Below are positions 8,737-15,520 of a stretch of DNA of 21,808 bases, piece by piece. Position numbers and translations under genes: made by a program. Under the pieces are notes generated by a model that ran no database searches, was not told the origin of the DNA, and saw nothing but the letters and a program-made list of their open reading frames with translations. Each line of letters opens with the position of its first letter. Position 1 is the stretch's first letter. This DNA is from a virus: positions 1 through 21,808 of the IMG/VR virus record IMGVR_UViG_3300037843_000180; one strand, 5' to 3'.

Positions 8737-10086
8737 ATGGCTGATAATGATCCCGGTGCTGCTGTTCCTAATACTTTAGATGCTGCTGCTACTGCTACAC
8801 AAGGAATGATTCCTGGTCAGGTACAGGGAAGGCAGCAGAATATGACTGCTTTTGGTCCTGCTCCTATGGTACAACCTCCACCTATACCACGATTCCAAGC
8901 ACCACAACCACAGTTTGCTAAAGCAGGTAATGAGTTTCAAACTGTTAGTGGTCGAAAACGTGCGGATAGACAGACTGTTATAAGTGGGGCGGCTAGTTTG
9001 ATAAAGTCTGGTACTGATTATATTCAAGCTAAAAAGCAACGTGCCTTGTCAATGGATATACAGACATTGATGGAGGCATCGCAAGGACGTACTGAGGCAC
9101 AACAAGTATTACAAGCTCCTGATAGTTCCCCAGAACAGATACAGGAAGCACAAAAGGCATTGGAGACAAATACAAATAGAATAAACGATATTACTAAAGA
9201 TCCTAAGAAATCTAAACAGCTACAGAAAGCCTTTAATGTTGACTTATTTGGTGGTGGTAAAAACAAAGCAGAGAATCAAGCAATGATGACTGCTTGGCAA
9301 GAATATAATAAGAAACAACAAGAAGGAGATAAGACTGCTCTTAATCCTACTGCTCAGAAATTAATAGGACAACAACCACAAAGATTAGGTCTTGGTCCAC
9401 AAGCACAGGCACAGGCGGCGGCTATTAAGGCTGGAGTTATACCAGGTGCTAATAAAGTTTTACAAGCAAATGTAGATATGTATAAATCTTTACAAACTGC
9501 TAAATCTAATGAAGAGCGAACTGCTGCTATACAACAAGCTGCACAAATCAGAGCAGATGCTGAAAAATACCATGCAGATAAGATTATAGATGCTGCTAAT
9601 GTACGAGCATTAGGTGTAGAAAAAGCTGCGGAGATTCGTAGTAGAGCTGAAATTATTAAGGCTCAGACTGTTGCAGCTACATGGGATAAAAGAATAAATG
9701 CTCTTACAAGTATAGCTAATGATAAGAATCTTAATGAGAAGGATAAAACTATTTTAGGAAGTCTTAGTAAAGAAGCTACTATATATAATACTCAAATTAA
9801 AACTCTTATAGAGGAAAATCTTAAAATACAAGCAGAGTTAGATAAAAAAGGTTCTTCCTTATTTGGTATTAAATTCGGTGCTGCTAATGATGCTGATTCT
9901 AAATTGATGCGTCAGAAGATAGGTATGAATAATATGGCTATCAAAATGACGCAGAAAAGTTTAGATGAGACTCAAAATAAAATTAAGGCTTTGCAACAAA
10001 TGGGTATTATTACAATGAGTGATAGTGAAAAAGAAACAGATGAATCCCCAGAAGTAGATGTAAATGATGATGAAATACCGGAGTAA
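8737..10086 (+). CDS. Internal virion or DNA-ejection-like protein B (Gln-rich, long helices)
   Basis: A 449-residue protein preceded by GAAGGT at 8722-8727. The N-terminal 60 residues are disordered and rich in Pro, Gln and Ala. From residue 70 onward it is largely helical. The clearest part is at about residues 240-330, a charged Ala/Lys/Glu/Arg helix with heptad-like spacing (ERTAAIQQAAQIRADAEKYH, then VEKAAEIRSRAEIIKAQ). A second helical stretch at about 345-425 ends in an acidic tail (ESPEVDVNDDEIPE). No enzyme motif is visible. It lies between two other ejection-like genes, 19 bases after one and 4 bases before the next. By analogy with T7 gp15 or P22 ejection proteins it may be packed in the head and released into the periplasm with the DNA, but I cannot confirm homology. 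Confidence 0.6.
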   Translation: MADNDPGAAVPNTLDAAATATQGMIPGQVQGRQQNMTAFGPAPMVQPPPIPRFQAPQPQFAKAGNEFQTVSGRKRADRQTVISGAASLIKSGTDYIQAKKQRALSMDIQTLMEASQGRTEAQQVLQAPDSSPEQIQEAQKALETNTNRINDITKDPKKSKQLQKAFNVDLFGGGKNKAENQAMMTAWQEYNKKQQEGDKTALNPTAQKLIGQQPQRLGLGPQAQAQAAAIKAGVIPGANKVLQANVDMYKSLQTAKSNEERTAAIQQAAQIRADAEKYHADKIIDAANVRALGVEKAAEIRSRAEIIKAQTVAATWDKRINALTSIANDKNLNEKDKTILGSLSKEATIYNTQIKTLIEENLKIQAELDKKGSSLFGIKFGAANDADSKLMRQKIGMNNMAIKMTQKSLDETQNKIKALQQMGIITMSDSEKETDESPEVDVNDDEIPE

Positions 10087-10090
10087 ATAA

Positions 10091-11716
10091 ATGGCAGATA
10101 CCGCTACAGCTACTACCGACAAACAAGAAGTAGTTGGTCCTGATGGTAAAAAGTATAAATTCTCTAAGAATATCTCTCCACAGAGAATAGACAAGTATTT
10201 TACCAAACAAGGATGGGTCAAAGATAAAAGTGGTAAATGGCTTACTGCGTCTGGAGAATCTGCTAAAAAAGAAGTACCTTCTGAAACTCCATCTTTAAAA
10301 GCAAAATTTTCTACAGGTTTAACTGTAGGTGGTGGAACTAAAGTTAGTATGGGTCTTGGCGATCCTAAAGAAAATGTATCAGCTACTAAAGATTATATAG
10401 GAACATCTTTACCATCTATAGGCGGTGCTGCTGGTGGAATTGTTGGAGGATCTCCTGGTGCTGCTCTTGGAGGAGCAATAGGTCAAGTTATTAAAGATAT
10501 AACAGTTCGTCCATCATTCTTAGAGGCTCCACAAGGTGCAAGAAAGATAGTTTCTGATATAGTTATAGAAACTGCAAAACAAGGGGCTTTACAAAAAGTT
10601 GGAGATATTGGTGGTGAGTTATTTTTTAAGGCTCTTTCTAAAATACCACATGCTGTTATAAAAAATGGAATTAAATTACTTCCTAGTGAAACTGGAGCAG
10701 GTGGAAAGATCACTAGATACGTTGAAGATTTATTAGGAAACTTATTTCCCTCCGCCGGAACTATGGAAGCATTTAAGGCGGGACAAAGTGGAGAGATAGT
10801 AAATAAGATCGAATCTTTTGCACAAGGTATGTCTAAATTTGATGGCACTCCTGAAGAAATGGGTAAATTAGTAAAAACGGCTATGGAGTCAGGAGAAAAT
10901 AGTGGACAAAAAGCTGTTGATGCTGCTAGGACAGCTTATATAAAGAAAGGATATTCTGCAAAACAAGCAGAGCAGTATCTTGCTAAAACTAATCTTTATA
11001 AGAATTTTGTAAAAGAATATAAGAATCAACTTGCACAAAGTATTATAAAAACAAACAAACCAGAAGCTATTGCCGGGATGTTAACATCAAGTTCCTTTGC
11101 ACATGAAGATGTTAGAACTTTTGTTTCTACTCTTGAAGAAATGCATCCTGATACTTTAGGCAAGGCTCAGAATAGAATAATGAGAGATATGCTTAGTCAG
11201 ACTCTTACTAAATTTAAAGATCCTGTTGCTAAGGGTGCCCCAGGAATGGCTAGAAAATTTGGTGGAGATCATTGGGTTGATACTCTTAATAAGGTTGGAG
11301 AAGAAAGACTTAAAGCTATATATGGTGAAACTGGATATAAAAATATAGAAGAATTCACTAAAATTGTTGGTCTTGTTGGCCGTAATGCACAGGGTTCTTC
11401 TATTGGTAAGTTTATGAACCTTATGTTATTTTTATCACCTATTAGATCTGGGCTTAGTCCTAAAACTTTGACACATACAGGATTGTTATCATATGCACTT
11501 AATAGAACAGCAAAAGTTATAACTAGTACGGAGGGTATAAAACTCACTAATAATTATTTAAGAGCAACTATATCCAATTCTCCAAGACTTATAAATCTAG
11601 CTAGAGAGGAACTTAATAAGTTTAATGAACGAAGTGATCTTGAATATCAGAAAGAAGAGTTAGAAGGCGAACAAGAGTATATGGCAGAACATAATAAAAA
11701 CAAGGAGAAAAAGTAA
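10091..11716 (+). CDS. Internal virion or DNA-ejection-like protein C with glycine-zipper segment
   Basis: A 541-residue protein. Residues about 15-45 contain VGPDGKKYKFSKNISPQRID, a pattern (DG-x-x-Y-x-F ... I-x-x-Y) that I associate with N-terminal regions of phage internal proteins. At about residues 107-136 there is a Gly/Ala zipper, PSIGGAAGGIVGGSPGAALG followed by GAIGQVI, which is suited to membrane insertion or oligomerisation. The rest is mainly helical and rich in Lys and Glu, ending in a highly charged coil (EELEGEQEYMAEHNKNKEKK). Its stop shares one base with the next start (TAATG). The size and the zipper fit the third member of an ejection complex. A lytic transglycosylase domain as in T7 gp16 is not apparent, so any peptidoglycan step would need another protein, for example the product of 15103-15519. 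Confidence 0.6.
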   Translation: MADTATATTDKQEVVGPDGKKYKFSKNISPQRIDKYFTKQGWVKDKSGKWLTASGESAKKEVPSETPSLKAKFSTGLTVGGGTKVSMGLGDPKENVSATKDYIGTSLPSIGGAAGGIVGGSPGAALGGAIGQVIKDITVRPSFLEAPQGARKIVSDIVIETAKQGALQKVGDIGGELFFKALSKIPHAVIKNGIKLLPSETGAGGKITRYVEDLLGNLFPSAGTMEAFKAGQSGEIVNKIESFAQGMSKFDGTPEEMGKLVKTAMESGENSGQKAVDAARTAYIKKGYSAKQAEQYLAKTNLYKNFVKEYKNQLAQSIIKTNKPEAIAGMLTSSSFAHEDVRTFVSTLEEMHPDTLGKAQNRIMRDMLSQTLTKFKDPVAKGAPGMARKFGGDHWVDTLNKVGEERLKAIYGETGYKNIEEFTKIVGLVGRNAQGSSIGKFMNLMLFLSPIRSGLSPKTLTHTGLLSYALNRTAKVITSTEGIKLTNNYLRATISNSPRLINLAREELNKFNERSDLEYQKEELEGEQEYMAEHNKNKEKK

Positions 11717-11952
11717 TGACAGCTCCACATTTCCATACTGCAAAAGAAGTTGTAGAAGCTATTAAAAACATCGGTCATAATGATAGAACTGGTTATGACG
11801 GAGCTACAGAAGGAGCACCTACTAAGATTGATGGTGGTTCTATTAAAAATAGAACTACCGAAACAGTAGGTGTTCAACCAAGACATAAAGGTGAAGATTG
11901 GGCTAGTGAACGTCATATGCCACTAGAAGCAAAATCTACTGGTAAAAAGTAA
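11716..11952 (+). CDS. Small hydrophilic orphan protein
   Basis: A 78-residue, hydrophilic, histidine- and glycine-containing protein (MTAPHFHTAKEVVEAIKNIG at the start, then mostly polar). It has an excellent ribosome site (AAGGAGA, 11699-11705 region) inside the end of the upstream gene and overlaps that gene by 1 base, so it is very likely expressed. The first 20 residues may form one amphipathic helix; the rest is probably disordered. No family recognised. Its place between the last ejection-like gene and the ATP-grasp gene allows a virion accessory role or a peptide substrate for the ligase; the second idea is speculation. Confidence 0.55.
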   Translation: MTAPHFHTAKEVVEAIKNIGHNDRTGYDGATEGAPTKIDGGSIKNRTTETVGVQPRHKGEDWASERHMPLEAKSTGKK

Positions 11953-11962
11953 TTAAAAGAAA

Positions 11963-13240
11963 ATGGCTAAAATACTCATAGTTACTTATAGCGGATACGG
12001 CAACTGGTTCTCTCTTCAATTAGAACAAGAAGGCCACAATGTCGATATTTGGTATTGTGATAACTATGAAAAATATGGTTTGGTTTTGGATGGTCTGATT
12101 ACGAGACCGTTCAAAACCAAACCGAATTTTAAAAAATATGATCTTGTTCTATTTGATTTAACTGGCCGTCCGAAGATTGCAGAAGAGGTTATTAGTCTAG
12201 GTATTCCTTGTATTGGTGATGGTGATCTTAATACACAACTTGAAGATGATAGACTCTTCGGGATACAGGTAATGGAGGGATGTGGTATAAATGTCCCATT
12301 TTATGAAACATTTAATGACATTAGTGCAGCGAAAAAGTTTATTAAGAAAACAAATAAAAGATATGTCTTTAAACCTAACGGAGGTCAAGAACAAGATACG
12401 GCAACAACATATGTCAGTAAGACAGCAGATGATATGCTCAAGTACCTTGATAAACTTGGCTCTATTACAAAAGATGTTGAATTTATCTTACAAGAAGTAG
12501 TAACAGGTACTGAGATCAGTACTGAGGCATGGTTTAATGGCCAGAACTTCTTTTTTATAAATGCCACTCTCGAAGAAAAGAAGTTCATGGAAGGAAATAA
12601 AGGTCCGAATACTGGTTGTGCTGGAAATCTTGTATGGATATACGATCAAATTAATCCACCTGCTATTTTCAAAGAAGGACTGCTAAAACTTAAAGATTTT
12701 CTAAATCAATATAATTATCATGGTATGGTGGATCTTAATACTATAGTTTCAGATAATAAAATCTACGGACTTGAATGGACACCGAGATTTGGTTACGATG
12801 CTTCTGCTACTATTTTTGCTTGTCTTGATAATTGCCTTGGTGATTTTCTAGGCGCCATTGCTTCTGGAGTGGAACCTGAATACAATTATAGTCATAATTA
12901 TGCTGCTGCTACTCGTCTTAGTATTCCCCCATATCCAACAGAAATAGAGGGTGAACATCCTGAAGAAGTTCCTATTGAAGGTATAGAAGAAGATGATATA
13001 TTTAAAAATTGCTTTCTATACGATTGCTGTACTGATAGACATGATGCTCTTTGTACTGTTGGTATTAGTGGCTTTGTTGCCGCTCCTATACAAACCGGTG
13101 GATCTATACAAGAAGCATGGGGAAAAGTAGAAGAGAAAGTAAAGAGGATTAATATACCAAATATGCAATATAGAAATGATATAGAAAAGACAACAACTGA
13201 ACGATATAATACTCTTGCTCGGCAGGGGTGGCTTAGGTGA
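11963..13240 (+). CDS. PurD-like ATP-grasp ligase
   Basis: A 425-residue protein with the layout of phosphoribosylamine-glycine ligase (PurD). It has a Rossmann-like N-domain (MAKILIVTYSGYGNW), a linker with QLEDDRLFGIQVMEGCGI (PurD has a QLEGSK-type segment here), and an ATP-grasp core with the lysine of YVFKPNGG (K137) and the acidic residues of QEVVTGTE (E178, E184). GNKGPNTG follows at 211-218, then EWTPRFG at 271-277, and the C-terminal PurD-type end NIPNMQYRNDIEK at 397-409. Family members join a carboxylate and an amine through an acyl-phosphate at the cost of ATP. The usual RFGDPE is RFGYDA here, so the substrate may differ from glycine and phosphoribosylamine. It sits among late genes, coupled by GTGA overlap to the next gene, which is odd for a purine enzyme and suggests modification of a protein or other virion-linked substrate (inference). 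A long hairpin lies in codons 39-54. Confidence 0.8.
   Translation: MAKILIVTYSGYGNWFSLQLEQEGHNVDIWYCDNYEKYGLVLDGLITRPFKTKPNFKKYDLVLFDLTGRPKIAEEVISLGIPCIGDGDLNTQLEDDRLFGIQVMEGCGINVPFYETFNDISAAKKFIKKTNKRYVFKPNGGQEQDTATTYVSKTADDMLKYLDKLGSITKDVEFILQEVVTGTEISTEAWFNGQNFFFINATLEEKKFMEGNKGPNTGCAGNLVWIYDQINPPAIFKEGLLKLKDFLNQYNYHGMVDLNTIVSDNKIYGLEWTPRFGYDASATIFACLDNCLGDFLGAIASGVEPEYNYSHNYAAATRLSIPPYPTEIEGEHPEEVPIEGIEEDDIFKNCFLYDCCTDRHDALCTVGISGFVAAPIQTGGSIQEAWGKVEEKVKRINIPNMQYRNDIEKTTTERYNTLARQGWLR
12077..12123 (+). other. Long RNA-type hairpin inside the ATP-grasp gene
   Basis: Bases 12077-12096 pair continuously with 12104-12123, leaving a 7-base loop (GATTACG, 12097-12103). The 20-pair stem contains two G-U pairs (T91 with G109, G89 with T111, last digits of 12xxx) and can extend by a further U-G pair at 12076/12124. 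The G-U positions pair in the sense transcript but would be A-C mismatches in an antisense RNA, and T-G mismatches in a DNA cruciform. The 3' flank is GAATTTTAAAAAA rather than a clean U-tract, so a terminator is possible but not typical. It could be an RNase processing site, a translation pause or an attenuator, or a coding coincidence. Confidence 0.7.
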
Positions 13241-13638
13241 TTAATATTGAAATAAAAACTATCCCACATCTTCGCCAGCGTTATCCTACTTGCGGTGATT
13301 ACTATTATGAAGATGGGATAACTAAAATATTTGTGAGTGATTTAAATAACGGGAAGTATGAATTTCTTGTTGCCGTACATGAACTAATTGAAGAATTTCT
13401 AACAAAAATAAGAGGAGTAAAAGAAGAACATATTACTGAGTTTGATAAACAGTACGAACAGAAAAGACTACCGGGAGATTTTTCTGATCCTGGTAATGAT
13501 ATAAATGCTCCGTATTTTAGAGAACATCAGTTTGCTACAGTAATTGAACATATTGTTGCCTCTGAAATAGGTGTAAATTGGGAGGATTATGAAACGGCTA
13601 TTAATAATCTTGATGAGCCTGCTAATACTGGCTGCTAA
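13237..13638 (+). CDS. HExxE phage protein, possible zincin-like peptidase
   Basis: A 133-residue protein starting with GTG that overlaps the ATP-grasp stop (GTGA); AGGGG at 13224-13228 is its ribosome site. It contains VAVHELIEEFLTKIRGV (residues 46-61, H48, E49, E52), followed by DFSDPGNDINAPYFREHQFA (81-100) and TVIEHIVASEIGVNWEDYE. The combination of HELIE, an acidic PGND-x-x-x-PY segment, an EH, and a final GV-W-x-x-Y is a pattern I remember from conserved hypothetical proteins of many tailed phages. HExxE is close to the zincin HExxH signature, with the third ligand changed to Glu; H97 and H105 could supply others. Peptidase activity is only a suggestion. The tight coupling with the ATP-grasp gene hints at a joint task. 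Confidence 0.65.
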   Translation: MINIEIKTIPHLRQRYPTCGDYYYEDGITKIFVSDLNNGKYEFLVAVHELIEEFLTKIRGVKEEHITEFDKQYEQKRLPGDFSDPGNDINAPYFREHQFATVIEHIVASEIGVNWEDYETAINNLDEPANTGC

Positions 13639-14680
13639 TCTTTATGGACAAGCATCATATACAACTGTAACAGCTACGTTAACAGATAGTAACTCCCAAA
13701 TATGGTCAGGTGCTACGGTAATAGCTACCCTCCGTCCTGCACCTAATAATCCAGGGTTACCTCTTAATAATGGGCTTGCTATAACAGATAGTCCTCAGAC
13801 TGTTGTAACAAATGGTGCAGGATTATTTACTCTTATTCTTGATAATACGAATAAAATAACACCCGCAGGAGCATTGTGGACCTTTACTATATATCCAAAT
13901 GCTACAGTAACTAATGGAAGTAGTATAAGTCTACCGATTACAGGTACTGCTGTTAATCTATCAGGTGTTCTTAGTAGTATTCTTATTCCTCCTGCTGTAT
14001 TTGCTGCACCTTCTGTTAATAGAGCTTATTCTTCTTCCGAAGTTACTGGAGGTTCAGGAGGGTTGTATTGGGATACCACAGCTAATGTTTTAAAAGGATG
14101 TTATACTGTTGGTGGTGGAGCATGTTCATGGACAACTATTGGTAATATTGGTGTTCCTGGGTTTCATTATTATATTCCTTATAATAATGGTATTGGTGGA
14201 TTTACTGCTAATATCAATTTGCAATTTAACGATGCTACTAATACATTTGCGACATATAATGCAACATTAAGTGGAACACTTGGACTACCATTATCTGATG
14301 GTTGTTTAAATATTGCTTCTGGAATTGTTGGTTCTTACCTTTGTGTTGGAGGAACTCCAACTATCACTGTCGGACCTGGTGCAGGAAATAGTTCAGGTGG
14401 TACAGCAGTTCTTAATACTGGTAGTTTAGATAAAGTAGGGGGTGTTGCGGTACATACAGGCACATCAACCTTGGCAAATTCCACTATTCTTACTGTAAGA
14501 TATAGCACTCCTTTTACTACATTATCATCTTGTACAGTTACTCAACAATTTAGTGCTGATGTTTATGGACAACCAATATCTATACTGTCTGGCACAGCTG
14601 CATGGCTTATTTATTCTGGAACGCCAGCACTTGATCCAAGTACAACTTATATATGGTACTACATATGCCAAGGATACTAA
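13589..14680 (+). CDS. Signal-peptide-bearing tail fibre-like protein
   Basis: The 363-residue protein starts inside the preceding gene (50-base overlap). The start is supported by GGGAGGA at 13580-13586 just upstream of the ATG, and by the Sec signal it creates, MKRLLIILMSLLILAANLYG, with cleavage likely before QASYTT. The N-terminal mature domain (TVTATLTDSNSQIWSGATVI) looks like an Ig-like or carboxypeptidase-regulatory-like beta domain found at the start of some fibre proteins. Later Gly/Ser/Thr-rich repeats end in a Trp/Tyr-containing tail (STTYIWYYICQGY). It resembles the products of 522-4156 in composition and export signal, so the same comments apply: host-surface binding is likely, but whether it is in the virion or secreted is unknown. 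Confidence 0.7.
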   Translation: MKRLLIILMSLLILAANLYGQASYTTVTATLTDSNSQIWSGATVIATLRPAPNNPGLPLNNGLAITDSPQTVVTNGAGLFTLILDNTNKITPAGALWTFTIYPNATVTNGSSISLPITGTAVNLSGVLSSILIPPAVFAAPSVNRAYSSSEVTGGSGGLYWDTTANVLKGCYTVGGGACSWTTIGNIGVPGFHYYIPYNNGIGGFTANINLQFNDATNTFATYNATLSGTLGLPLSDGCLNIASGIVGSYLCVGGTPTITVGPGAGNSSGGTAVLNTGSLDKVGGVAVHTGTSTLANSTILTVRYSTPFTTLSSCTVTQQFSADVYGQPISILSGTAAWLIYSGTPALDPSTTYIWYYICQGY

Positions 14681-15099
14681 TCTTCATTTTCTTTATTCTA
14701 ATTGTACCCAGTTGTATAGCTCAAAGACAACAAAAATTCTGGACAGTTGAGCGTTTCTCTGTTACATCTATACTAGCAGGAGAAATAGCCTTCGATGGCT
14801 ATGTTGCTCAAAATGCTCTACAGTATGGAGCAAAAGAAAATAACCCAATAGCAAGACCATTTGAAACTCATGGTACTATTGGCCAAGCCACGATTTCTAT
14901 ACTAGGAATAGTTAGTGTGCTCGGAGTACAGTATATAGCTCACCGAGCACACCATGAAAGGATAGCCGATTGGCTAGGACGTATTGTAGTTATAGGTGAA
15001 GGGATTAATGATATTTCACAAGGTATAAACAACACGAATGGTTGGAATACCTGTGCTGTTATAAATGTACAAGGAAAATGTCTCAAATGGAATCTGTGA
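14665..15099 (+). CDS. Exported membrane-associated protein, possible lipoprotein
   Basis: The start is uncertain. ATG at 14653 adds MVLH; ATG at 14665 gives a cleaner signal, MPRILIFIFFILIVPSCIAQ, and is chosen here (144 residues). VPSC could be a lipobox with Cys as the lipidated residue, or SCIA could be a signal peptidase I site. A second hydrophobic segment, TISILGIVSVLGVQYIAH, is followed by a His/Arg-rich stretch (RAHHERIADWLGR). The segment AKENNPIARPF ahead of the membrane helix is a pattern I recall from small hypothetical proteins of Acidobacteria, which is a weak host hint. It overlaps the preceding gene by 16 bases and is the last gene of the + strand module. A lysis or superinfection role is possible, but no family proves it. 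Confidence 0.6.
   Translation: MPRILIFIFFILIVPSCIAQRQQKFWTVERFSVTSILAGEIAFDGYVAQNALQYGAKENNPIARPFETHGTIGQATISILGIVSVLGVQYIAHRAHHERIADWLGRIVVIGEGINDISQGINNTNGWNTCAVINVQGKCLKWNL
14915..14952. repeat. 10-bp perfect inverted repeat within the last late gene
   Basis: GTGTGCTCGG at 14915-14924 is exactly complementary to CCGAGCACAC at 14943-14952, with an 18-base spacer. It is GC-richer than its surroundings. It lies in the second hydrophobic segment of the exported protein and has no T-tract after it, so it is not a standard terminator. It may be an RNA stem or a coding coincidence. Confidence 0.5.
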
Positions 15100-15102
15100 T
15101 AT

Positions 15103-15519
15103 TTATTTTAATTTCACCAGATCACCTAATTTAGTATCTGGTGTTATTAAATTTGTATTATAAATTATATTTAACCAGCCAGCTATAATCTTTGAATAGT
15201 GTTGTGGATCATTATTATCTATAGCTGGAGCATAGATACTAAACAAATCATGTAATGTACTCTGTGCTGTAAGTTTATGGATAGATAAACAATTTAATTT
15301 AAGACTTATATCATGAGTTAATGACGACCATCCAGAAGAAAATGATGGAAATATTGCATATCCCTTATCATCTTCTCCGATCTTAAAAATACTATCTCTA
15401 AGATTTCCAGGATTTCTATTCCGCCATGATGTACTACCTTTTGGATAAATAATAGAATTTGGAGCATTCCATCCTTCAAAACGCATAATACAATCAGCTA
15501 ATGCTTCTATAATATTCAT
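15103..15519 (-). CDS. Lysozyme-like or virion muramidase-like protein
   Basis: A 138-residue protein. The early helix with RFEG (IMRFEGWNAP, residues 11-20) and the motif SWRNRNPGNLRDS (31-43), then GYAIFPSFSSGWSSL (53-67) and a late helical region with FSIYAPAIDNNDPQHYSKII, match phage proteins annotated as lysozyme- or transglycosylase-like or as structural proteins. E15 is the candidate catalytic acid. There is no signal peptide or membrane segment, so release would need a holin that I did not identify, or the protein acts from within the virion. It is the last gene of the - strand module, with its stop 3 bases from the opposing gene, and it lies 1 base after the GroES-like gene. It is unusual that it is not in the late + strand module. 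Confidence 0.6.
   Translation of the reverse strand: MNIIEALADCIMRFEGWNAPNSIIYPKGSTSWRNRNPGNLRDSIFKIGEDDKGYAIFPSFSSGWSSLTHDISLKLNCLSIHKLTAQSTLHDLFSIYAPAIDNNDPQHYSKIIAGWLNIIYNTNLITPDTKLGDLVKLK
15115..15143. terminator. Probable terminator between convergent modules
   Basis: CACCAGAT at 15115-15122 pairs with ATCTGGTG at 15136-15143 across a 13-base loop. On the + strand it is followed by TTATTAAATTTG, and on the - strand by AAATTAAAATAAAT after the stem. It lies 16 bases past the stop of the last + strand gene and overlaps the last codons of the - strand gene. The place, where two opposing operons meet, favours a terminator, mainly for the + strand, but the stem is short and the tail is not a pure T-tract. 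Confidence 0.4.
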
Positions 15520-15520
15520 A

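Noticed and set aside
10483-10848. 121-residue open frame on the - strand opposite an ejection-like gene
   Set aside because: Antisense shadow of a real gene with no motif; the + strand frame is longer and fits the operon.
11963-13240. PurZ-type enzyme of a Z-genome (diaminopurine) pathway
   Set aside because: The protein is an ATP-grasp PurD relative, not an adenylosuccinate synthetase relative, and no DatZ-like HD hydrolase was seen.
12898-13269. 123-residue open frame on the - strand opposite the ATP-grasp gene
   Set aside because: It is antisense to conserved PurD-like coding sequence, and its composition mirrors that gene.
14653-14664. Upstream start at 14653 for the last + strand gene
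   Set aside because: It only adds MVLH and weakens the signal peptide; neither start has a clear ribosome site, so 14665 was preferred without certainty.
1-15099. Frequent ACTAGT sites along the + strand as a regulatory or modification signal
   Set aside because: The count is only modestly above a rough chance expectation for this base composition and is explained by Thr-Ser codon pairs in Thr/Ser-rich proteins.
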